Positions 1-5,893 of a DNA stretch of 10,169 nucleotides are shown here, one piece after another. Source of the DNA: a bacterium. GTDB taxonomy: Bacteria; Ratteibacteria; UBA8468; B48-G9; JAFGKM01. Location of the stretch: NCBI GenBank assembly GCA_023230585.1, contig JALNXB010000062.1, forward strand, positions 1 to 10,169. Reading direction: 5' to 3'. The notes below the pieces were generated by a model, which searched no databases, had not been told where the DNA came from, and saw only the letters and a list, made by a program, of their open reading frames with translations. Position numbers and translations under genes: made by a program. How positions within the stretch are numbered: position 1 is the first letter of the stretch; every line of letters starts with the position of its first letter.

Positions 1-81
1 AGGTATGGACAAATTCTTACTGAGATTACCAAATCTCAAAGAGAAATTCTGGAAAGTTTGAAGATATCTGTTTCTACATAG
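1..81 (+). CDS. C-terminal tail of an unknown protein, cut by the window edge
   Basis: The frame is open from the first base and encodes 26 residues, starting RYGQILTEITKSQ and ending in SVST before a TAG at 79-81. The composition is protein-like: a charged amphipathic helix with regularly spaced I and L. The piece is too short to assign. It lies outside the recognisable left element and is probably part of a flanking gene or of that element's far end. It could be a chance open frame, because 26 codons without a stop is weak evidence. Confidence 0.4.
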   Translation, partial: RYGQILTEITKSQREILESLKISVST

Positions 82-104
82 TTATAATTTTTGCGGGAAA
101 TTAG

Positions 105-323
105 GTAGCTAAGTATATCAAAAAAGTTGGATATAAAACAAACTTCAAAGCCACTTATAGTTGCCCCGTAGATGCAGAAAATTCATTATCTCCTAAAGAT
201 GAATTACAAGAGCTTATCGATACCCAATTCTCCGAGTATTCAAACCCTTCCAGTGACCTTAAAATAAGAAAACAACAATTCATGCAAGATAATTATATGG
301 AAGAAGATACAGATAATTCTTAA
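105..323 (+). pseudogene. Start-less open frame, probable gene remnant
   Basis: The frame is open for 72 codons between a TAG at 102-104 and a TAA at 321-323. The translation looks like real protein: it starts VAKYIKKVGYKTNF, then a hydrophilic stretch rich in D, E and Q, and ends MEEDTDNS. There is no ATG, GTG or TTG near the 5' end and no ribosome binding site. The first in-frame ATG comes only about 15 codons before the stop. It may be the 3' end of a broken gene, possibly the one that ends at position 81 in another frame. I do not recognise the family. The acidic tail resembles a normal C-terminus more than random translation. Confidence 0.35.
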
Positions 324-583
324 CAACTCCTTTCCATTGCTAATACTCCATAATATCTTTCCCCAACTATGATTTATTTAACAGTATCCCACACCCCTTA
401 AAAGACCGCCTAATGGTGAAAAATCATTGAAACGGTGAATTTTCACCGCAGCTTTTTCTAAAAAATAAAGTTTCCTAATCCTCCCTGAACCCTTTATTTA
501 TTAGGCTTCTTCTATTTTTTCATTTTTCCTTTCTGCCAATTCACTGAATTTTCACCATGTAAAAGTAAGGAGGTGAGAGAAAA
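324..583 (+). other. Non-coding leader of the left element with repeated TTCACC motifs
   Basis: No gene is visible. The stretch is AT-rich with pyrimidine-rich runs. It contains a 16-bp palindrome at 433-448, a second copy of half of it (TGAATTTTCACC) at 545-556, and a related inverted GGTGAAAAA at 415-423. It ends in a strong ribosome binding site, AGGAGGTGAG, at 569-578. A promoter for the left operon should lie here, but I could not find a convincing -35/-10 pair. The position is equivalent to the 103-bp repeat region of the right element, with no obvious sequence similarity. Confidence 0.5.
433..448. repeat. Palindrome CGGTGAA-TT-TTCACCG, candidate operator
   Basis: This is a perfect 7-bp inverted repeat with a 2-bp centre. 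The 12-mer TGAATTTTCACC inside it (436-447) recurs exactly at 545-556, just before the ribosome binding site of the first gene, and a degenerate inverted half-site (GGTGAAAAA) sits at 415-423. Repeated half-sites with dyad symmetry upstream of an operon are typical of repressor operators or replication-initiator sites. Which applies here is inference. Confidence 0.45.
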
Positions 584-895
584 ATGAAAAGCGAGAAATA
601 GAAAGAATTAGAAATAACCGACATCATGACAGCTGCTTTTTTACTTGCCAAAAAGTATCCGCTTATTTCTCATAATGTGGGAGATACAGGATTTGTATCT
701 TTCAGATTTCAAGATAAAAACAATTCTAGTGAGCAGGATATACACGAGCATCTGAGCGGCAAGGCAAAAGTTGTATCAAGCGATTTCGTTGAAGCATATA
801 GAGGGCTTCGTAGTATTATTCTACGTGCTCGGGAGGAAAAAAGAAATGAGAAAAATAACAGAACAAGAGAAACTGGCTTTACAGGAAGATATTAA
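584..895 (+). pseudogene. DUF5659-like small protein with in-frame TAG at codon 6 (left copy)
   Basis: The natural start is ATG 584, five bases after AGGAGGTGAG. It reads MKSEK, then TAG at 599-601, then continues in the same frame as KELEITDIMTAAFLLAKK down to TAA at 893-895. The right element carries a homologue that starts MKKNVEIRDIMTAAFLLAKK, so the codons on both sides of the TAG belong to the gene. Further conserved segments are SHNVG, GFVxFxF, SGxAKV and DFVEAYRGLRS. The pattern fits the short DUF5659 family found on mobile elements, whose function is unknown. Without readthrough, only re-initiation at ATG 626, which has no ribosome binding site, would give a product (89 residues). 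The last 50 bases overlap the primase gene, suggesting translational coupling. It is likely a nonsense-mutated gene; suppression is possible but unproven. Confidence 0.7.
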
Positions 896-1370
896 AAAAT
901 CTGGCCTGGATTTACAGTTTCTGGAGCAATACGGTATTAAAGAATTCACTGGGAAACAAGAAAACCTGAAACAGAAATTAGGATTTGCTTCGTTTAACGG
1001 CCATCCAATACTACAAACATTCTACCAAATACTGGAAATCCCATATCTTGATAAACAGGGCAACCCGTTATTTTCACGGTTTCGCCTCTATCCCCCCTTA
1101 CAGGGCACAAAATATCTTCATCCCAAAGGAATACCAGCCCGACCATATATTCTTCCGTTAGTGTGGGAAGTAGTAGAAAAACCTCATAAACCTCTATGGA
1201 TAACCGAAGGTGAGAAAAAAGCCCTTAAACTGACAAAAGAGGGCTGTTTAGCTATCGCTCTGTCAGGCGTTTGGAATTTCAAGGCGGGGAAAACAGTGAT
1301 GATACTGATTCTAAAGAGTTGTGGGAAGAACTGTTGGAATTCAACCTGCAAGGTAGGACCATCTTTTTAG
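846..1370 (+). CDS. DUF3854 primase-like protein, N-terminal part of a frameshifted gene
   Basis: The start is ATG 846, nine bases after GGGAGG (831-836). The first 149 residues are credible: a helical N-terminus (KSGLDLQFLEQYGI), a strand-rich segment with FRLYPPLQGTKYLHP near residues 79-93, then the Toprim-like DUF3854 signature WITEGEKKALKL at 118-129 and ALSGVWNFK at 138-146. The family normally continues into an FDxD motif, and that motif lies in the -1 frame from about 1289 onward. After about 1292 this frame is nonsense and stops at 1370. The break coincides with a G4A4 run (1286-1293). One extra G or A would restore a single reading frame with the next feature. The start overlaps the DUF5659 gene by 50 bases. 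The probable role is primer synthesis or DNA replication initiation for the element. Confidence 0.72.
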   Translation: MRKITEQEKLALQEDIKKSGLDLQFLEQYGIKEFTGKQENLKQKLGFASFNGHPILQTFYQILEIPYLDKQGNPLFSRFRLYPPLQGTKYLHPKGIPARPYILPLVWEVVEKPHKPLWITEGEKKALKLTKEGCLAIALSGVWNFKAGKTVMILILKSCGKNCWNSTCKVGPSF

Positions 1371-3169
1371 CGTTTGACGCAGATTTATGGGTTAATCCCC
1401 AGGTAAGAAATGCCTTGTGGGAACTGGCACTGAAACTGTACGGCAAAGGAGCAATCGTAAAGTTTGCCCAATGGCTTGCAGATGACGGAAAAGGAATAGA
1501 CGATTACCTTACCCAAAAAGAGCTGGCAGGAGAGAATTTAACAACTGTTATAAACACTCTCCAAAACAACGCAAAAGAGCTTACCCAGTTTATAAGAAAC
1601 GAGCATGAGGAGAGTATTATTCGGGCACTTGCAGTTGCAGAAATAGATGAATTGAAAAACGAGATAATCGTTAATACGCTTTCCAAAAAACTTTCCGTTT
1701 CCCCAAAGACAATCCGGGCTTCTATATTACTTATCAGGGATGCAGCGAGCAAGAAGGACCCAGAGTACACTGAAGAAGAGAAACAGCAGGCCATAGAGCT
1801 TTTAAAATCCCCGGATTTAATAGAAAGGTTTTTAGAGGCCTGTCATTCTGAATACAGGGGTAGAGACAAAGAATTGATAGCAGTTAAACTTGTCCTTACT
1901 TCCCGAAAATTCAATGAAAGTGTAAGCTTAGTAGTGATTGGAACTTCTGCTATTGGTAAATCCGCTATGATAAAAGCGGTGCTTAAAACCACTCCAGAAT
2001 CAGAGCGAGAAGATTTTACCAGCGTTTCCGAGCAGTATTTTTTGTACACGAAAGAGTCGCTTGCTCATAGGATAATAATTTTTTATGAGAGTACAGGGCA
2101 AAGAAACGAGTATGTCAGCTATGTTTTACGAACAGCGTTATCTGAACAGGCGCTAAAGCTTGGTACTGTGGGGAAAAGTAAGTCAGGGGAACTGGTTCCA
2201 CTGAGCATAAAAAAAGATAGTAAAGGTTTGGTGTTTATAACCACCTGTGCCAACGGCAAGATAGATTATGAACTGGATACCAGAGTCCTAAAGATAGAAA
2301 TATCTCACGATAAATCACTACAGCGCGACTATTATCAGCACGAAGGTAAGTTGGCTCGGGGTGAAGAATATGAAAAAAATTTCATCCCTTTCAGAATATG
2401 GCAATTAGCAGATACTCTTATAGAACCCGCACAGGTTGTCATCCCTTTTGCAAATAAGATAGCAGACTTGTTTTCTGTTGATAACGAAAGGTTTAACCGT
2501 GATTTCAAAAAGGTTCTTATACTTATTAAATCAAGCGCACTACTTTTCCAATACCAACGTACCCTGGATGAACATAACCGCATCATAGCGACCAGAGAGG
2601 ATTATGAGCTTATTTACAGGTTTCGGGAATTGATAAGCCAATCTATAAGCGTCGTATCGAATGTAGTTACAAACTTTTTAAAAACCTGCCGTAAGTTACA
2701 AAAAACAGAAGATTCGGTTACAAGGGCAGAGGTGATGAAAGAATTGCAGTTATCAGAAAAGACCATCCGCAGATATATCAATGAAAGTGTTGCCAATGAA
2801 CTGCTGGAAACGACAGGGCGAGGGGTAACACAAAAACTAAAGGTTATATCTATCCCAGACGCTATCTCTCCTATGCCACCCCCTGATGAAATCTTTTCTG
2901 ATGAAGGGAGCTCTCCCCCTCCTATAGTTAACGATGTCCAATTGTCCAAAGTGGGTGAAACCCTTGATATTAAAGGTGTTAACACTGGACAACCCCCTAT
3001 GTCCAATGTTGTCCAATTGTCCAATATTCAGATTGAATCGGACAATTGGACACCGGAAAGATACCACCCCTATTGCACAACTAAAGGAGTTTCAAAAAAA
3101 ATATACCAAACGCGGTGCATCAAAAACTTTTTGGGGCGTTGTTCATGGAATAACAGGTCAGTTTTATAA
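1271..3169 (+). CDS. DUF3854/P-loop helicase-like protein, C-terminal part of the frameshifted gene
   Basis: This is the -1 frame continuation of the gene starting at 846. The true sequence begins near 1289; the TTG at 1271 is only the nearest possible start and has no ribosome binding site. Counting from 1271: FDADLW (35-40) and GIDDYL (75-80) complete the Toprim-like half. A helical linker follows, then a P-loop ATPase with Walker A GTSAIGKS (224-231), a hydrophobic strand IIIFYES (268-274) in the Walker B position, VFITTC (321-326) and a candidate arginine finger in LDTRVLKIE. A winged-helix-like segment with LSEKTIRRYINE lies near residues 500-540. Residues after about 595 translate the conserved tail domain out of frame, so the gene breaks again near 3055. 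It is probably an element-encoded primase-helicase, unrelated in sequence to the P4-type enzyme of the right element. Confidence 0.7.
   Translation: MEFQGGENSDDTDSKELWEELLEFNLQGRTIFLAFDADLWVNPQVRNALWELALKLYGKGAIVKFAQWLADDGKGIDDYLTQKELAGENLTTVINTLQNNAKELTQFIRNEHEESIIRALAVAEIDELKNEIIVNTLSKKLSVSPKTIRASILLIRDAASKKDPEYTEEEKQQAIELLKSPDLIERFLEACHSEYRGRDKELIAVKLVLTSRKFNESVSLVVIGTSAIGKSAMIKAVLKTTPESEREDFTSVSEQYFLYTKESLAHRIIIFYESTGQRNEYVSYVLRTALSEQALKLGTVGKSKSGELVPLSIKKDSKGLVFITTCANGKIDYELDTRVLKIEISHDKSLQRDYYQHEGKLARGEEYEKNFIPFRIWQLADTLIEPAQVVIPFANKIADLFSVDNERFNRDFKKVLILIKSSALLFQYQRTLDEHNRIIATREDYELIYRFRELISQSISVVSNVVTNFLKTCRKLQKTEDSVTRAEVMKELQLSEKTIRRYINESVANELLETTGRGVTQKLKVISIPDAISPMPPPDEIFSDEGSSPPPIVNDVQLSKVGETLDIKGVNTGQPPMSNVVQLSNIQIESDNWTPERYHPYCTTKGVSKKIYQTRCIKNFLGRCSWNNRSVL
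2936..3051. repeat. GTCCAATTGTCC repeats inside the helicase gene, iteron-like
   Basis: The exact 12-mer GTCCAATTGTCC occurs at 2936-2947 and 3011-3022, and its exact reverse complement GGACAATTGGAC at 3040-3051. Partial copies lie between them (GTCCAAT at 3001-3007, GGACAA before 3000). Each copy is centred on the palindrome CAATTG. The encoded peptide is a low-complexity linker (VQLSK, VQLSN, SDNWT), so the DNA repeat rather than the protein may be under selection. Candidate roles are initiator binding sites of a replication origin, or operator sites. Confidence 0.5.
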
Positions 3170-3257
3170 AAATCTCAATGATGTACCTAACTCAGATGTT
3201 GTTGAAATTGTTGCCTATCTTTCTGGTTTTGAGAAGGAGGAGGTGGAACATGAATAG
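3055..3257 (+). CDS. Conserved tail domain (LKEFQKKY...FWGVVHGITGQ), left copy
   Basis: From about 3057 the frame that starts a codon at 3069 encodes PIAQLKEFQKKY, FWGVVHGITGQFY and a D/E-rich end, stopping at TAG 3255-3257. The same segment forms the C-terminus of a separate protein in the right element (LKEWQRKY, FWMVVKGITGQNY). The upstream part of this frame, from ATG 2934, is Cys- and Arg-rich translation of the repeat region and does not look like protein. The domain was therefore probably the C-terminus of the helicase-like protein, now separated by a +1 frame break between 3051 and 3069. An independent short gene starting at ATG 2934 or 3006 cannot be excluded. It overlaps the HTH gene by 8 bases. 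Function unknown. Confidence 0.55.
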
Positions 3258-3531
3258 TCAGTTTGAGTTAATAAAAGCACTCAAAGCTCATCAGGATTCT
3301 CAAAGCCCTTCAGTATTAGAAAAGAATGTGGCCAAGAACTACGTAAAGAAACGGCTGTTGGATGTAAAGGAGGCGGCGGAGTATTTGGGAATAAGCGAGA
3401 ACGCGCTTTATAAGAAGGTGTGGAAGCGACAGGTACCGTTTGCAATAAAGATAGGCCGGACACTTAGGTTTGATAAGGTCCGGATGGATGAGTGGATAGA
3501 GAGTAATTTATTGAAGGTTAAAAAATCTTAA
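3250..3531 (+). CDS. Excisionase/MerR-type helix-turn-helix protein (left)
   Basis: A 93-residue protein starts at ATG 3250 behind GGAGGAGGTGG. Residues 36-84 form the HTH_17/excisionase fold: LLDVKEAAEYLGISENALYK (helix-turn-helix), then the wing QVPFAIKIGRTLRF, then DEWIE. The first 35 residues are a polar extension. Proteins of this type beside a tyrosine integrase usually bend DNA at the attachment site to direct excision, or regulate the integrase. Its start overlaps the stop of the tail-domain frame by 8 bases, so it is probably the last gene of the left operon. The right element has a damaged counterpart. The excisionase role is inferred from family and position. Confidence 0.85.
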   Translation: MNSQFELIKALKAHQDSQSPSVLEKNVAKNYVKKRLLDVKEAAEYLGISENALYKKVWKRQVPFAIKIGRTLRFDKVRMDEWIESNLLKVKKS

Positions 3532-3539
3532 AACCCTTG
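3519..3539. repeat. Left arm of a 20/21-bp inverted repeat enclosing integrase and tRNA
   Basis: The reverse complement of 3519-3539 matches 4764-4784 at 20 of 21 positions: CAAGGGTTTTAAG, one mismatch, then TTTTTTA. This arm covers the end and stop codon of the HTH gene and lies just upstream of the integrase promoter. The other arm starts 14 bases after the tRNA. Part of the match is AT-rich, but the 13-bp GC-containing core is exact. Confidence 0.5.
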
Positions 3540-3545
3540 ATATAC

Positions 3546-3574
3546 TTGACTTTACAGAGGATTTGTAGTAATAT
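3546..3574 (+). promoter_or_regulatory. Sigma-70-type promoter for the left integrase
   Basis: TTGACT at 3546-3551 and TAATAT at 3569-3574 are separated by exactly 17 bases. The expected transcription start near 3581 is only about six bases before the integrase ATG, so the mRNA would be nearly leaderless and would lack the weak GGTGG at 3576-3580. This would let the integrase be expressed independently of the upstream operon. Confidence 0.5.
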
Positions 3575-3586
3575 TGGTGGCTGAAT

Positions 3587-4669
3587 ATGGGACTATCTAA
3601 GAGAGGTAAAAAGTGTTGTATAGACTACAGGTATAAGGGCAGGCGGATACGGGAAACCGTCTCTGAAAGCAAAGCCGTTGCCGATGCTGCCCTTAAGAAG
3701 CGGCTTACTCAGATTGCAGAGGACAGGTTCCTTGATAAAAAGAAGGAAAAACTCATCACACTGGAGGACTTTGCCAAGCTGTATATGAAAAACTATTCAC
3801 GTCCCAATAAACTCTCTTTCTCACGGGACCAGATATGCATTAACCACTTGCTTGGCCATTTCAAAGGGCAATACCTGACTGAGATAAATGTTTTTGACGT
3901 TGAAGATTATAAGCGAATCCGGCTTCAAAAAGTAAAGCCACCAACGGTTAACCATGAACTGAAATGTCTAAAAGCAATGTTGAACAAAGCAATGGAATGG
4001 GGTATAATAGATGAGTATCCGCTGTCCCGGATAAAGTTATTACGGACAGAGAATAAAAGGATTAGGTTTCTTGAACTTGAGGAGATAGAGCGGCTTATGG
4101 CTGCATGTGAAGGTAATATTGCAGCTATTGTCACTTTGGCACTGCATACAGGGATGAGAAGAGGTGAGATTTTAGCTCTCAAATGGCGGGATGTGGACTT
4201 TAACCACAAACTCATAACTCTTTTGCGAACCAAGAACGGTGAGAAGCGTGAAATAGTTATGAACGACATAGTTTACAATACACTGTTTGCACATCCTCGG
4301 AATAAGAGAAGCCAATATGTGTTCTCATACAAGAATGGCAAACAGATACGGGATATACGAGGCTCTTTTGAAAAAGCATTAAAGAAGGCAGGTATAACGG
4401 ATTTCAGGTTTCATGACTTAAGACACACTTTTGCCTCACAACTGGTAATGGCGGGGATAGATTTAATGACGGTTCAAGAGCTTATGGGGCATAAATCGTA
4501 TCTGATGACACTGAGATATGCGCACCTGTCGCCCAGTCATAAGAAGGCGGCGGTTGACCGTTACTGCGAAATTATGGACACATTTTGGACACATTGCCAT
4601 AATTGCCAAAAAAATAAAAATATCCCGAACTCCGAAAACACAAGCGGGGCAAGGGCTTTAACAGATTAG
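3587..4669 (+). CDS. int: Tyrosine recombinase/phage-type integrase (left element)
   Basis: A 360-residue protein of normal length for the family. It has an N-terminal arm-binding region (IDYRYKGRRIRET), a SAM-like core-binding domain at about 55-150 (LITLEDFAKLYMKNY), and a catalytic domain from about 160. Active-site residues are visible: R191 in HTGMRRGE, K216 in the beta-hairpin, H276 and R279 in HDLRHTF, H302 in MGHKS and Y311 in RYAHLS. It should catalyse site-specific integration and excision of the left element. The last 30 residues (WTHCHNC and beyond) are poorly conserved and overlie an 11-bp tandem DNA repeat. The stop codon TAG (4667-4669) shares its G with base 1 of the tRNA-Leu gene, so the attachment region probably overlaps the gene end. 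A near-consensus promoter lies just upstream. Confidence 0.93.
   Translation: MGLSKRGKKCCIDYRYKGRRIRETVSESKAVADAALKKRLTQIAEDRFLDKKKEKLITLEDFAKLYMKNYSRPNKLSFSRDQICINHLLGHFKGQYLTEINVFDVEDYKRIRLQKVKPPTVNHELKCLKAMLNKAMEWGIIDEYPLSRIKLLRTENKRIRFLELEEIERLMAACEGNIAAIVTLALHTGMRRGEILALKWRDVDFNHKLITLLRTKNGEKREIVMNDIVYNTLFAHPRNKRSQYVFSYKNGKQIRDIRGSFEKALKKAGITDFRFHDLRHTFASQLVMAGIDLMTVQELMGHKSYLMTLRYAHLSPSHKKAAVDRYCEIMDTFWTHCHNCQKNKNIPNSENTSGARALTD
4575..4596 (+). repeat. 11-bp tandem repeat TGGACACATT(T/G) x2 near the tRNA
   Basis: TGGACACATTT (4575-4585) is followed directly by TGGACACATTG (4586-4596), a period of about one helical turn. It lies inside the 3' end of the left integrase gene, about 70 bases before the tRNA. 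A second 11-bp tandem pair lies on the other side of the tRNA. Short direct repeats beside an integrase gene are typical arm-type integrase or Xis binding sites; this role is inferred. Confidence 0.55.
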
Positions 4670-4750
4670 CGAGGGTGGCGGAATTGGCAGACGCGCTGGA
4701 CTTAGGATCCAGTGGGGCGACCCATGGGGGTTCAACTCCCCCCTCTCGCA
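4669..4750 (+). tRNA. tRNA-Leu(UAG)
   Basis: The cloverleaf folds completely. The acceptor GCGAGGG pairs with CTCTCGC (one G-T pair) and the discriminator is A. The anticodon stem CTGGA/TCCAG carries the loop CTTAGGA with anticodon TAG. There is a long class II variable arm with GGG-CGA-CCC, and a T-arm GGGGG-TTCAACT-CCCCC. CCA is not encoded. It decodes CUA and possibly other CUN codons. It is the probable integration target: an integrase gene ends at base 1 on the 5' side and a second integrase gene faces it 90 bases beyond the 3' end. Its promoter, if present, must lie inside the left integrase gene. Confidence 0.97.
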
Positions 4751-4763
4751 CTGCCTACTACCG

Positions 4764-4784
4764 CAAGGGTTTTAAGGTTTTTTA
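4764..4784. repeat. Right arm of the 20/21-bp inverted repeat
   Basis: CAAGGGTTTTAAG followed by GTTTTTTA matches the reverse complement of 3519-3539 with one mismatch. It starts 14 bases after the tRNA, in the 90-bp gap before the right integrase stop codon. Confidence 0.5.
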
Positions 4785-4812
4785 GGAGTTTTGATAGGAG
4801 AGGATATTCCTG

Positions 4813-4834
4813 AAAGTATGCCAAAAGTATGCCA
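4813..4834 (-). repeat. 11-bp tandem repeat AAAGTATGCCA x2 between tRNA and right integrase
   Basis: Two perfect copies lie at 4813-4823 and 4824-4834, immediately beyond the right integrase stop codon. Read on the integrase coding strand they are TGGCATACTTT x2. The left pair (TGGACACATTT) shares the 11-bp period, the TGG...TTT frame and the position near the integrase 3' end. They are probably integrase or Xis binding sites of the attachment region. Confidence 0.55.
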
Positions 4835-4840
4835 TTTTTT

Positions 4841-5893
4841 TTAAACAGCTTCCTTTTGAAGGCTCAAAGACCTTAATTTTTCTGACATCATGGACAGGTC
4901 AGGATGCATATACTGATGTGTCATTTTTATTGATTTTTGACCCAAAAGTCCCATAACCATCCTATCAGGCATATTAGCCCTGCAACACCTTGTAGCAAAG
5001 GTATGTCTTAAAGAGTGAAAAACTACATCTTTAAATCCAGCTTTCTTTACTACCTTATCCCACCAGTATCTTAACCTGGACTCATTTACAGGCATATTAT
5101 TTTCATCAATAAAGACAGACTCATCAGAATTTTGTTTAAGAGCAAATAGTCTATGCAATATCTCCAGTAATTTATCATCTACCAGAGGAAAATCCATTGT
5201 TATCTTACTCTTTTCCCTGACCAACCTAATAAAGGGGATATCGGCATTAAGAAAAACCTGGTTCCATTTTAGAGAGAGTATTTCACCTTTTCTGAAACCT
5301 GTATAGAGCCCAAACACAATGATATCCTTAAGCCATTGATGGTCAGCAAGCAATAAAAGGATTTGCTCTTCGGTTTCAGAAAGCCATCTCTCGCGGATTC
5401 CATAATAGGGAAGAGGCGGTATATTAGATACAGGGTTCTTCTCCAGCCAGCCCCATTGTGTTTTCGCTACCTCTAGAACGCGGTGAATGAATGCCCTCTC
5501 TATGTTCACAGTCCTGGGAGAAATAATTTTACCCTTTGCTACAAAGGTCTTTCTTCTTTTCTGTTGCCAGTTGTATATCTTCTCTGGAGTGAGATCCTTT
5601 ATTTGAAGATCGCCCAAGTATTTAAGTATATTCTGTGCCGAGAAAACATCTCTCTGATAAGAATCCTTAATACCCTTGGAACACTCCTCTAAATACTTAT
5701 CAAATGCTTCTTGAAGCGAATGGTTTAGTATCTCCTCAAATGATGTATTATTCTTAATCTTACTTACCATCAAAGCTTTTACCATCTCTGCTTCTTTTTT
5801 CTTCTCACACTTAGTTGAGTATCTGATTCTTTTGCTGCCTACAACTACATCAAAATACCAAAACTTGCTTCTTTTCTGTTTGAAAAGCCTCAT
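4841..5893 (-). CDS. int: Tyrosine recombinase/phage-type integrase (right element)
   Basis: A 350-residue protein with the start chosen at 5893, five bases after an ideal GGAGG. Its first residues, MRLFKQKRSKFWYFDVVVGS, are a typical integrase N-terminus. The frame stays open upstream to ATG 6073, which has a weak AAGGA, so a 410-residue form with a helical leader is possible. In 350-residue numbering there is a core-binding domain at about 52-150, R201 in YTGFRKGE, H293 and R296 in HSLRHTF, and the nucleophile Y328 in HQYMHPD. The usual second His, in LGHxS, is Q319 (LGQKS). It faces the 3' end of the tRNA, the classical position for an island integrated into a tRNA. It is clearly divergent from the left integrase. 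A hairpin covers its ribosome binding site. Confidence 0.92.
   Translation of the reverse strand: MRLFKQKRSKFWYFDVVVGSKRIRYSTKCEKKKEAEMVKALMVSKIKNNTSFEEILNHSLQEAFDKYLEECSKGIKDSYQRDVFSAQNILKYLGDLQIKDLTPEKIYNWQQKRRKTFVAKGKIISPRTVNIERAFIHRVLEVAKTQWGWLEKNPVSNIPPLPYYGIRERWLSETEEQILLLLADHQWLKDIIVFGLYTGFRKGEILSLKWNQVFLNADIPFIRLVREKSKITMDFPLVDDKLLEILHRLFALKQNSDESVFIDENNMPVNESRLRYWWDKVVKKAGFKDVVFHSLRHTFATRCCRANMPDRMVMGLLGQKSIKMTHQYMHPDLSMMSEKLRSLSLQKEAV

Larger units (their letters stand above)
584..4669 (+). mobile_element. Left integrative element (DUF5659, DUF3854 helicase, HTH, integrase)
   Basis: The genes form one plus-strand module ending in an integrase whose stop codon touches a tRNA-Leu. 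No structural, packaging or conjugation gene is present, which suggests a satellite-like or minimal integrative element. The outer boundary is not visible: no copy of the tRNA 5' end or of the integrase-tRNA junction was found at 1-583. An in-frame stop codon and two frame breaks suggest decay. Confidence 0.6.

Noticed and set aside
1286..1293. Programmed -1 ribosomal frameshift site
   Set aside because: The heptamer is not in the correct frame for X XXY YYZ and A-site re-pairing would be poor; I also saw no clear downstream stem. Kept only as an alternative to an indel.
2937..3022. CRISPR-like short repeats
   Set aside because: Spacing is irregular, one copy is inverted, and the region is translated as part of a protein-coding frame.
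2614..3024. Long minus-strand open frame with repeated DNWTxLxIGG peptides
   Set aside because: It is antisense to the helicase-like gene; the peptide repeat only reflects the GTCCAATTGTCC DNA repeats.
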